From an uncultured Bryobacteraceae bacterium (GTDB lineage Bacteria > Acidobacteriota > Terriglobia > Bryobacterales > Bryobacteraceae), in assembly GCA_937921835.1 (NCBI GenBank), contig CAKZVG010000579.1, positions 1-6,222 of the forward strand: DNA of 6,222 nt, in the 5' to 3' direction. Numbering within the stretch: position 1 is the stretch's first letter; every line of letters starts with the position of its first letter. Positions 1 to 6,222 of the stretch are shown one piece after another. The notes beneath the pieces are model-generated. The model was not told where the DNA came from. It made no database searches and saw nothing but the letters and a program-made list of their open reading frames with translations. The position numbers and the translations under genes are program-made.

Positions 1-2293
1 TGATTTCGGCCTCGTCCGTCTTGGAGGGCTTGTTGCGGAGGGCGGCCTCCAGTTCCCGTTTCGCGGCCGGCCGGTCGCCTTTCTGGTAGAGCGCCATGCC
101 AAAGTGATAGCGGAAAACCGGGTTGTTGGGGTTGGTGCGGACCAGTTCCTCGAAGATCTGGATGGCGTTGTCGCTCAGATTCTTCTTGATGTAGATCCAG
201 CCCAGGGTGTCGGCCACGTCGGGGCTCTTGGGCAGCTTCTGCCTGGCCCGCTGCGCCAGCGTGAGCGCCTGGTCGAGATCGGCGCCCGATTCGGCCAGCG
301 CGAAGGCCAGGTTGTTCAACGCGATGGCGTGGTCCGGGTCGCGCTTCAGGATCTCCTGGTAGATCGGCTTGGCCTCCGCGCGCCGCCCGGAGGATTCAAG
401 CAGCAGCGCGAGCTGGGTGGCTCCGCGCAGGTCCTGCGGCGCAAGCTTGCTGGCGGTCTCGAAGTGCTTTTTCGCGGCCTCGACGTCGCCCGCGCGACGG
501 TAGGTCTCCCCCGCCAGAATGTGATAGTCGTGCCGGTCGGGAAAGCGTTTCAGGACCGCCTGATAGCTTTCGATCGCCTCCTGGTACTTCTGCGCCCGGA
601 CGGCGGTGTTGGCATAGAAGAGCTGGAGTTCGGTGCGGTCCGGGGACTTCTTGATCTCCCGTTGGAGCATGTCGAGCGCCGAATCGAATTGCCCTTGCGC
701 CACGCGCACCTCCACCATGCCGGCGAATCCGCGCGGATCGGGAGGCGTCATCTCCTGAAGCTTGCGGAAGGCGGCCTCGGCGGGTCCGAATCTACGGTCG
801 TTGAAGTCGAGCAGCGCCATCTGGTAGATCGCGTCGCGCGTCTCCGGCTGCTCCTTGAGGATTTCGCCCAGCGCCTCACGCGCGCCGGCGAGGTTCCCCT
901 GTCCCATCATGGCGCTGGTCCGCAAGAGCCGCGCCGCCAGGTTGCGCGGCTCGGACTTGAGCAGCGCCTCGGCGCTCTGCATGACTTTGGCGAACTCGCC
1001 TTGCGCAAGGTCCAACTGCGCGAGTGCCAGCCGCGGCGCGCCGAAATCGGGCCGCAGCCGGATGGCTTCCTGGAACTGCTGCCGCGCTTGCGCCTGGTCG
1101 CCTTTTGCCAGGTAGGCCCGCCCGAGATCGAAGCGGACGACCGGGTTGTTGGGGGTTTTGCGCATGGCGGCCACCAAGTCGTCGATGGCCCCTTGCACCT
1201 GGGCCCGGTCGCCCGACTGGATGCGTAGCCCGGCGCGCATAGCCAGCGCATCGGCGTCGCCCGAGTCTTCGCGCAGCACCTCGTCGATCAACTTGGCGGC
1301 TTCGGTCCGCTTGCCGGCGGCGGCCATGGCCTTGGCGGTTTCCCTGCGGAAATGCAACTTCCGCTTTGGATAAAGCCGCTCACCCTCCTGAAACTGCCGG
1401 ATGGCCTCCTCGAACTCGCGGATGCGGAAGTAGAACCCACCCACAAGATCGAAGGCGTCGGGGAACTCGGCGCGCTTGGCGGTGAGTTCGCCGAGAACCT
1501 GGCGCATTTCGGCCCGCTGCTCGCGGATGTAATGGTGTCCGGCCAGTTGCAGGCGGAAGCGCCCATCCTTGGGGTTGTTGGCGATCTTGTTCCGCAGTAC
1601 CTGCTCAGCCAGAGGCAGCCGGTCCGTTCTGGCGTAATGGACGTACAGGATATCGTAGGCCGCGCCGAAGTTCTTGTGTTTGGCGATGAGGTCCAGAAGC
1701 AGTTTCTCGCCCTCGGCCGTCTGCCCCGCGGCGATCAGCGCCTGGGCCAACGGCAGTCCCACATCGGGGTTGAGCGGCTGGACTTCGTTGGCGCTCTTCA
1801 GATCCGCGATTCCTTCCTTGAGCCGCCCGGAGGCGATGGAGTGGAGTCCGCGGATCCGCAGCCCCTGGAAGGATCGCGGATCCGCCTTGAGCAGCGGGCC
1901 CACCAGTTCTTCGGCCTGTTTCAGCCACTCCGCGCTCTGGGCGGGAGACCGCTGCCGCTGCACCGCGTAGGTGGTCAGAAAGAGATCCGCCAGCTTGGCG
2001 TGCGCGTCGGTGTTGGCGGGATCCAACTCCACCGAACGCCGCAGAGCGCGCACGGCGTTGTTGAAATCCTGGGTCCGGAGATAGGTCAGACCGAGACGGT
2101 AGTAGGCCTCTCCAAAGCGCAGGTCCTTTTGCAGGGCCCGGCGGTACATAATACCGGCTTCGCGGTACTTACCGGCGTTGAAATACTTGTTGCCCGTTTC
2201 GACGTACTTCCGCTTGAGAACCTCGGGATCGCGCGTGCACGCCGCTCCCAGCGCAAGCAGCGACAGAACCAGGGCCAACTTCACATGACGCAT
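1..2293 (-). CDS. TPR-repeat protein, putative lipoprotein (3' end beyond window)
   Basis: The frame is open from the ATG at 2293-2291 to the left edge, giving 764 residues with no stop, so the C-terminus is missing. The first 18 residues (MRHVKLALVLSLLALGAA) form a basic then hydrophobic export signal ending at Cys19. The lipobox-like Gly-Ala-Ala-Cys has Gly at -3 instead of the usual Leu, so lipidation is likely but not certain. From about residue 30 to the end the protein is almost entirely TPR-type helical hairpins, about 21 by eye. The clearest are at 62-92, 384-417, 554-587, 588-621 and 725-758, with the typical small residue-Tyr and Ala/Pro pattern. TPR arrays bind proteins or peptides and have no catalysis of their own. 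The C-terminal pattern LNNLA (659-663), DTLGW (695-699) and YHFG (729-732) recalls the PEP-CTERM-associated TPR lipoprotein PrsT (TIGR02917). That identity is unproven, and no exosortase gene is visible here. The start is supported by a good Shine-Dalgarno sequence. The partner is unknown. Confidence 0.9.
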   Translation of the reverse strand, partial: MRHVKLALVLSLLALGAACTRDPEVLKRKYVETGNKYFNAGKYREAGIMYRRALQKDLRFGEAYYRLGLTYLRTQDFNNAVRALRRSVELDPANTDAHAKLADLFLTTYAVQRQRSPAQSAEWLKQAEELVGPLLKADPRSFQGLRIRGLHSIASGRLKEGIADLKSANEVQPLNPDVGLPLAQALIAAGQTAEGEKLLLDLIAKHKNFGAAYDILYVHYARTDRLPLAEQVLRNKIANNPKDGRFRLQLAGHHYIREQRAEMRQVLGELTAKRAEFPDAFDLVGGFYFRIREFEEAIRQFQEGERLYPKRKLHFRRETAKAMAAAGKRTEAAKLIDEVLREDSGDADALAMRAGLRIQSGDRAQVQGAIDDLVAAMRKTPNNPVVRFDLGRAYLAKGDQAQARQQFQEAIRLRPDFGAPRLALAQLDLAQGEFAKVMQSAEALLKSEPRNLAARLLRTSAMMGQGNLAGAREALGEILKEQPETRDAIYQMALLDFNDRRFGPAEAAFRKLQEMTPPDPRGFAGMVEVRVAQGQFDSALDMLQREIKKSPDRTELQLFYANTAVRAQKYQEAIESYQAVLKRFPDRHDYHILAGETYRRAGDVEAAKKHFETASKLAPQDLRGATQLALLLESSGRRAEAKPIYQEILKRDPDHAIALNNLAFALAESGADLDQALTLAQRARQKLPKSPDVADTLGWIYIKKNLSDNAIQIFEELVRTNPNNPVFRYHFGMALYQKGDRPAAKRELEAALRNKPSKTDEAEI

Positions 2294-2298
2294 CGACA

Positions 2299-2305
2299 CA
2301 CCTCT
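2299..2305 (-). promoter_or_regulatory. Shine-Dalgarno site of the TPR gene
   Basis: On the minus strand the bases read AGAGGTG, and the AGAGG core (2301-2305) lies 7 nt before the ATG at 2293. Core and spacing are both near ideal, which fixes this start. The site overlaps the 8-bp palindrome CTCTAGAG (2302-2309). Confidence 0.75.
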
Positions 2306-2331
2306 AGAGCGAACCGGAACACTTCAAGTTC

Positions 2332-2337
2332 ATCATA
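2332..2337 (-). promoter_or_regulatory. Possible -10 box of the TPR gene
   Basis: The minus strand reads TATGAT, a 5/6 match to TATAAT. It lies about 38 nt before the ATG and would give a leader of roughly 30 nt that contains the Shine-Dalgarno site. No convincing -35 box sits at 16-18 bp: TTGCAA at 2351-2356 is only 13 bp away. The local AT-richness contrasts with the GC-rich surroundings. If real, the TPR gene can be transcribed independently of the gene upstream of it. Confidence 0.35.
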
Positions 2338-2370
2338 ACCCTGGCGTTTGTTGCAATAGTGGCGGAACGG

Positions 2371-2404
2371 GACAGGCCGGCTGCCGGAGCTTGGGCCGGC
2401 CGTC
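2371..2404 (-). terminator. GC-rich stem-loop directly after the stop of the propeller gene
   Basis: GGCCGGC (2375-2381) pairs with GCCGGCC (2395-2401) around a 13-nt loop. The stem extends by GAC/GTC (2371-2373 with 2402-2404) past one bulged A at 2374, giving about 10 bp in all. It abuts the TGA at 2405-2407. No T-run follows on the minus strand, so it is not a classical intrinsic terminator. It could serve as a U-less terminator, a 3' mRNA stabiliser, or a pause before the TPR gene. Confidence 0.4.
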
Positions 2405-5400
2405 TCAGTCCAGCCACACCACCGGCCGCAGTGGGCCGCTTTGGGGGCTGTCGACATTGCCGAGGCGGATGGTTACGGGCTGCTCTCCCCGCATCCGGTA
2501 CCAGGGAACGTAGAGGTTGATCTGGTAAACCCCGATCAGGCCCGGGACCAGGCCGCTCCATTCGACGTCCATGGCCGCTTCTCGGTAGCGCGGGTCGCCG
2601 AAGAAGACCTGCACGGGATCGGTTTCGGCCAGCGGGGAATCGGGCGCGGGCAAGCCGGCGGTGACGCGCCCTCCCTTGGTGGCCCCAAGTCCGGTGGCGT
2701 AGATCGTGAGGCGCTTGTCGCGCGTGGCCGGTGAGGACTTCGTCACCGGGCGGCCGTCCTGATGGAAAATGGCGGCCTGTCCGGACTGTGTATCCACGAA
2801 TACGGCCGGGGAGTACTTGGTGAGCGCGATCTGCTGCGGCGCGGTGGATAGCTTCTTCTCGACCGAGCGGATCACCAGCGGAAAGCGGCTCGCGGCCAGA
2901 TCGGGGGGGATCTGCACGTTGATCTGCCCGGGCGAGGTCATCAGCAGCGGAAGCGGCCGGTTGTTGAGCGTAACGCAGACGCCACCCAGAATGGTGGGCA
3001 GCGGCGTCCCGGAGGCCACCGCGGAGGCGCCCAGGTTGCTTCCGAAGATGGATGCCAGCGACCCCGGCGACAGCGCGGTTTCGTAGCTGGCCAGATTCAC
3101 CACGCCGTTGCGCGCAATCTGGGGGCGTTCGGAGGCCGGAACGGGGTCAAGCGGCACCACGCTCAGCCCGCTGGTGGTCAGGATGTAGGCCGTCGCTCCG
3201 GCCGGATCCACCGCCATGGTGCGTCCCACGACATTCACCCGCTGGTTGGCGACCTGGGTGGACAGCGGACCCTCGAGCGCGGGCGCGGTCGCCACCACGC
3301 GATTGGCGGTTACCTCGACCAGTTCCACCACCGGCGGGTCGATCACGACCGCATTCTGCGCCGCCCGGACGGGCTGCGCGAAGCGCGCGAACAGCGTGGC
3401 TCCGGCCGGAGCCACGGCCGCCACAGGCCGCACAAACTGGCTGGGGGGCGCGCCGGGCCGGGCGCCGGGCACCACCACCGTGCCGGCGTTGCTCACCGGG
3501 GTCAGCGACTGGTTGAGGACCAACCCGTTCACCAGGAAGTAGTTGCCCCGCGGTCCCGCGCCCACCGCGCCGTAGTAACCCTGAATCGGCGCCGTCATCA
3601 CCTGCCGCCGTTGGACGAACTCGTCCACCAGCGAATCATAAAGATATGCGTAGCCCTGGCCGTCCAGCAGGAGCGCGTATTCGCCGCCCGGCGCCGCCAC
3701 CATGGTGCGGGGAGCGGGCACGGTGGGATTCCCCACCAGCCGGCTGATCGGCCGCGGAACCGCTTCGCCGCCGACCGCGCTCCAGAGCGATCCGTTGGAC
3801 ATCACGATCAGCAGGCCGCGCTGCGTGGCGGCGATGACGCTGGGAGAAATGACGCCGTAGCCCGCGTTGAAGGGAATCGGTGGGAGCTTGATGCGTCCCG
3901 TCACCGCGCCCTGATCGAGGTCGATGATGCTGATGTGCTCGCCGCCGGAATTGGCCACATAAAGCTCGTTGCCTTCCGGCGAGAGGGCGAGCGAACGAGG
4001 CAACTGGCCCGCCTTGATGGGCGCCAGGAAGCGGTTCTCCCGCATGTCGAAAACCTCGACCCGGTTCAGGCCGGAGTTGGCGATGTAGAGCCGGTGGCGT
4101 ACCGGATCGGCGATGATATCGGTGAGCCCCTCGTTGGCAGAGATCCCAACCGGCACCGGGATCAGGTCCCCGCGGGCTTCGGCGTTGCGGTTGTTCTGAA
4201 AAACCCGCACGCTCGGGATGATGTTCACCGCTTCGGCGGATTGGATCAGGAAGTCGTGGGGCGCCTGCGTTCCCAAGGCCCGCGCCGCCGCCGTATTGAA
4301 CTCGAAGACCAGATCGGAGGCGTTGGCCGTATTTAGGGCCCGGACGCGGGGAGCGGTTTGCTGAAGCGCCGCCTGCTGGGTGGTTTGCCCCGCCGCCGGG
4401 GGTGTGATGGGCGAGGGAAGGATGATCACCACCCCTCCGCCCGGCTGGCCGCCGCCCGGGCCGCCCGGGCCGCCCAGTCCCGGGATGGCGGCCGTCGCTT
4501 GCAGCAGCGTGGCGGTCGCCCGCAAGCGCCCGGCGCCCTCGTTGCGGACCGGCAGCGTACCGCTGCGCTGCCCGGCCGTCACTCCGCACTGGTCGTTGGC
4601 CAGCAGCAACGCGTTGGTTTCGGGCACCGCGATCGGCGAGCGGGAGACCGACCCGACCGGAATCATCATGAAACCGGACTCGGAAAGCGCGAAAATGGTG
4701 CCTCCGTCCGAGGTGATCACCATCTGCCCGGCGGCGTTCTCCGGCAACTGCACCGCCATGTTGATGAACAGGTTGTCCGGGTCGTTGAAATAGAGCTGGG
4801 AGATGTTGGCGCGCGCGGGCGGGTTCTGCACCGGCGCAATATTGAAGGCCGTGTAGAGCGTCGAGCCGTCGGGCGAAAAAACGCTTCCGCCCTGGTTCTG
4901 TTGGAGGTTGAACTGGGCCGCCACCTGGTTGAAGCCCTGGTTGGTCGTGTTCACCGACAGCGGAAACGGAGCGTTGGCGGCGTTTTGCTGCGCCAGCACG
5001 GTGAGCGACTCGGTTTCAAACAGCGTCAGCCCGGCCATGAACTTCGACCCGTCCGGGGACACGGAAAGGACGGTGGAAATGCCGGTGATCTCGCGGCTGC
5101 GGATCACGGTTCCCGAGGCTACTTCGTAGACGAAGACGGCGCGGGAGTTGGCGGTGGGCGCGTTCAGTCCAATGATTTTGCTGCCGTCCCGGGTTGCGAT
5201 CAGGCGGCTGCGTCCGGCCAGCGCGGGCCGCCCGGCCAGGGGCGGCAACTGGGGCGGCATGGGCGGGCGCGGCGCGATGACCACGTTGGCCAGGGCGGCC
5301 GACTCCACCGCGTTCGGATCGTAGATCAGGAAGGTATTCGCCGAGTTGTTCGGCCCCGTTCCGATGGTGGTGAGCAGGACCCGCCCGTCGGCGCCAACCG

Positions 5401-5773
5401 CGATCCCCTCGGGCTTGGCGGGCAGACTGACGCTCTTTACCAGCGTCTGGCTCTCCAGGTCGATGATGTTGAGAGCGTTGGCGTCGTGGCAGGCCACGTA
5501 CAGGAAGGCGCCGTCGCGCGAGATGGCGGCCGAAATCGGAAACGTGCTGGTGCGAATGGAACTGAGAAAACGCCGCTGCGCGATCGAATAGACTTCGATT
5601 CTGTTCTGCGAACTATTCACCAGGTAGAGGCGGTTGCGCCCCTCGTCGAGCACGAGATCGGCGGCGCCGCCTACCAGGTAGCCGCCCGAAGGGGCGACCA
5701 CGGTTCCAAACGTGGCCGCTCCCAGGGGCGCCAGAGAGAGTACAAAAAGGGCGATCCGTCCAAGGTAAGCCAT
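2405..5773 (-). CDS. Secreted double beta-propeller protein with TIGR03437 C-terminal domain
   Basis: A protein of 1122 residues. Residues 1-20 are a type I signal peptide with likely cleavage after Gly-Ala-Ala (18-20). Residues about 35-390 form a YVTN/NHL-like beta-propeller with blades marked by NRLYLVNS and FLYVAC, plus a Pro-rich insert at 168-178. Residues about 395-545 look like an Ig-type segment (Cys396, LPVRNEGAG) interrupted by a Gly-Pro linker at 430-447. Residues from about 550 to 880 hold a second propeller (HRLYIANS, ELYVANS). Residues 890 to about 1110 match TIGR03437: NLASY, SPGSLASIFG, SPGQINVQIP around Gln950, IYATGLG, and GVYQINLYVP around Gln1084. TIGR03437 has no known function and is typical of Solibacter-type Acidobacteriota. 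Propellers usually bind ligands or proteins; no catalytic site was seen. A TTG four codons earlier (5785-5783) is in frame but overlaps the -10-like box and would add MCCL before a good signal peptide, so the ATG at 5773 is preferred. The ATG lacks a Shine-Dalgarno sequence. An extracellular or surface location is inferred. Confidence 0.93.
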   Translation of the reverse strand: MAYLGRIALFVLSLAPLGAATFGTVVAPSGGYLVGGAADLVLDEGRNRLYLVNSSQNRIEVYSIAQRRFLSSIRTSTFPISAAISRDGAFLYVACHDANALNIIDLESQTLVKSVSLPAKPEGIAVGADGRVLLTTIGTGPNNSANTFLIYDPNAVESAALANVVIAPRPPMPPQLPPLAGRPALAGRSRLIATRDGSKIIGLNAPTANSRAVFVYEVASGTVIRSREITGISTVLSVSPDGSKFMAGLTLFETESLTVLAQQNAANAPFPLSVNTTNQGFNQVAAQFNLQQNQGGSVFSPDGSTLYTAFNIAPVQNPPARANISQLYFNDPDNLFINMAVQLPENAAGQMVITSDGGTIFALSESGFMMIPVGSVSRSPIAVPETNALLLANDQCGVTAGQRSGTLPVRNEGAGRLRATATLLQATAAIPGLGGPGGPGGGQPGGGVVIILPSPITPPAAGQTTQQAALQQTAPRVRALNTANASDLVFEFNTAAARALGTQAPHDFLIQSAEAVNIIPSVRVFQNNRNAEARGDLIPVPVGISANEGLTDIIADPVRHRLYIANSGLNRVEVFDMRENRFLAPIKAGQLPRSLALSPEGNELYVANSGGEHISIIDLDQGAVTGRIKLPPIPFNAGYGVISPSVIAATQRGLLIVMSNGSLWSAVGGEAVPRPISRLVGNPTVPAPRTMVAAPGGEYALLLDGQGYAYLYDSLVDEFVQRRQVMTAPIQGYYGAVGAGPRGNYFLVNGLVLNQSLTPVSNAGTVVVPGARPGAPPSQFVRPVAAVAPAGATLFARFAQPVRAAQNAVVIDPPVVELVEVTANRVVATAPALEGPLSTQVANQRVNVVGRTMAVDPAGATAYILTTSGLSVVPLDPVPASERPQIARNGVVNLASYETALSPGSLASIFGSNLGASAVASGTPLPTILGGVCVTLNNRPLPLLMTSPGQINVQIPPDLAASRFPLVIRSVEKKLSTAPQQIALTKYSPAVFVDTQSGQAAIFHQDGRPVTKSSPATRDKRLTIYATGLGATKGGRVTAGLPAPDSPLAETDPVQVFFGDPRYREAAMDVEWSGLVPGLIGVYQINLYVPWYRMRGEQPVTIRLGNVDSPQSGPLRPVVWLD
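3881..4120 (-). repeat. Second copy of an internal protein repeat (propeller 2 blades)
   Basis: This encodes residues 552-631 of the propeller protein. Aligned by eye without gaps to residues 39-118, it shares about 31 of 80 identical positions, including LY..NS..NR.EV, RFL..I, LYVA and IIDL. Two blades of each propeller are therefore homologous, which indicates an ancient duplication inside the gene. The similarity is at protein level. Confidence 0.75.
4451..4477 (-). repeat. Three 9-bp tandem repeats encoding a Gly-Gly-Pro linker
   Basis: On the plus strand the unit is GCCGCCCGG at 4451-4459 and 4460-4468, then GCCGCCCAG at 4469-4477 with one mismatch. On the coding strand it gives Gly-Gly-Pro units within the linker at residues 430-447 of the propeller protein. 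Unit length is a multiple of three, so copy-number change would keep the frame and only alter linker length. Confidence 0.7.
5420..5659 (-). repeat. First copy of the internal protein repeat (propeller 1 blades)
   Basis: This encodes residues 39-118, two YVTN-like blades at the N-terminus of the mature propeller protein, aligning without gaps to residues 552-631. Cys95 in this copy is replaced by Asn in the second, which argues against a conserved structural role for that cysteine. Confidence 0.75.
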
Positions 5774-5784
5774 GAGACAACACA

Positions 5785-5790
5785 AGTATA
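5785..5790 (-). promoter_or_regulatory. Possible -10 box just before the propeller gene ATG
   Basis: The minus strand reads TATACT, a 5/6 match to TATAAT, with 11 nt between it and the ATG at 5773. Transcription would start about 4-6 nt before the ATG, giving a leaderless or almost leaderless mRNA. This fits the absence of a Shine-Dalgarno sequence: the 12 nt before the ATG read TTGTGTTGTCTC on the minus strand. No good -35 hexamer is present at 17 bp (AAACTC). The box stands in an otherwise very GC-rich gap. Confidence 0.4.
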
Positions 5791-5851
5791 ACCCCCCGCC
5801 CGGCTGGGAGTTTCGCGCGCCCGCGCCAGCCGCCGGCGGGCCGGAAGGGCG

Positions 5852-6222
5852 TCAGCGCCGCTCGATCGCTTCGGCAAACGCCTGAAGACGTTCCCGGCCT
5901 GCCTGCGCCGATTCGGCCACCAGGAACAGCCTGCCGGATTGAAACGCCAGTGCGCCCGCGGCGGGCCGCCAGGTCTGGAGCGCCTCGAATGCTCCAGCTT
6001 CCGAAGTCATCTCGTAGGCCGTAAGCGCGATCTCCGCCCCGCCGCGGTATACCGCCTGCTGAACCCCCGCGACGCCCAGCCGCCGCAGCGGCTCGGGCGC
6101 GCGATCCGTGGGGATGGTCTCCAGGCTGGCGCGTTCATAGCCGCCGGCGCGCGCGGGCAGGGGTTCGGGAAGCGCCTGCCCGGAGCGCCCACAGGCGGCC
6201 GTGGCAAGCGCCGCCATGGCCA
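5852..6222 (-). CDS. Small putative lipoprotein, 5' end beyond window
   Basis: The frame ends at TGA 5854-5852 and stays open to the right edge, so the true start is probably outside. The ATG at 6217 would give 121 residues but leaves only eight residues (MAALATAA) before Cys9, too short for a signal peptide. This suggests the visible part begins inside a lipoprotein signal ending Thr-Ala-Ala-Cys. The mature part is about 110 residues. It contains LPARAGGYER (20-29), an acidic/Pro stretch, and alternating strand- and helix-like segments with conserved-looking LTAYEM and AFEALQTWRP. It resembles small Acidobacteriota lipoproteins of the DUF6599 type, but this is from memory and weak. Function is unknown. 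The gene lies 78 bp upstream of the propeller gene on the same strand, so co-transcription is possible. Confidence 0.75.
   Translation of the reverse strand, partial: AMAALATAACGRSGQALPEPLPARAGGYERASLETIPTDRAPEPLRRLGVAGVQQAVYRGGAEIALTAYEMTSEAGAFEALQTWRPAAGALAFQSGRLFLVAESAQAGRERLQAFAEAIERR

Noticed and set aside
2302..2309. CTCTAGAG palindrome overlapping the TPR gene Shine-Dalgarno site
   Set aside because: Eight bases with no loop and no second copy in the window; too short to call an operator.
104..2338. Plus-strand open frames of 374 and 328 codons opposite the TPR gene
   Set aside because: Same codon-aligned antisense effect. The minus-strand frame is continuous over 764 residues with a signal sequence, a Shine-Dalgarno site and regular TPR repeats.
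2351..2356. TTGCAA as a -35 box for the TPR gene
   Set aside because: The spacing to TATGAT is 13 bp, too short for a normal sigma-70 promoter.
3611..4336. Plus-strand open frame of 241 codons opposite propeller 2
   Set aside because: Same antisense phase, no known motif, and it covers conserved blades on the other strand.
5774..5785. Upstream TTG start for the propeller protein
   Set aside because: It adds only MCCL, overlaps the TATACT box, has no Shine-Dalgarno sequence, and the ATG at 5773 gives a normal signal peptide.
4358..5791. Long plus-strand open frame (477 codons) opposite the propeller gene
   Set aside because: It lies in the codon-aligned antisense frame, where stops need TTA, CTA or TCA in the real gene, codons that are rare in GC-rich DNA. 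The product is Arg/Gly/His/Asp-rich, low in recognisable motifs, and the minus-strand protein has clear domains.
5819..5841. Possible terminator hairpin (GCCCGC/GCGGGC, 11-nt loop) after the small lipoprotein gene
   Set aside because: The stem is only 6 bp, has no following T-run, and short GC inverted repeats are expected by chance in this GC-rich gap.

Overview
The window is GC-rich, and all three genes read on the minus strand, so transcription runs from high to low coordinates. The large central gene ends in a domain that matches, motif by motif, the TIGR03437 'Solibacter uncharacterized C-terminal domain'. That family is known mainly from paralogous secreted proteins of Acidobacteriota (Solibacter/Bryobacter group). 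The high GC content, the propeller-rich secreted protein and the long TPR lipoprotein fit that phylum. The assignment rests on recognised motifs only, since no search was run.

Layout in transcription order: (1) 6222-5852, the C-terminal part of a small putative lipoprotein, cut by the window's right edge; (2) a 78-bp gap with a TATACT -10-like box only 11 nt before the next ATG and no Shine-Dalgarno sequence; (3) 5773-2405, a 1122-residue secreted protein made of a signal peptide, a YVTN-type beta-propeller, a probable Ig-like segment interrupted by a Gly-Pro linker, a second propeller homologous to the first, and the TIGR03437 domain; (4) a 111-bp gap holding a GC-rich stem-loop directly after the stop codon, then a -10-like box and a clear Shine-Dalgarno sequence; (5) 2293-1, a putative TPR lipoprotein of at least 764 residues with about 21 helical repeats, whose 3' end lies beyond the left edge.

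All three products appear to be exported: two carry an Ala-Ala-Cys lipobox-like motif and one a type I signal peptide. The gaps are large enough for separate transcription, so a single operon is possible but not shown. A shared role at the cell envelope is inferred from location and domain type; no enzyme active site was recognised in any of the three. The long plus-strand reading frames opposite these genes are explained by codon-aligned antisense reading in GC-rich DNA and are not annotated. No RNA gene, mobile element or CRISPR array was seen.
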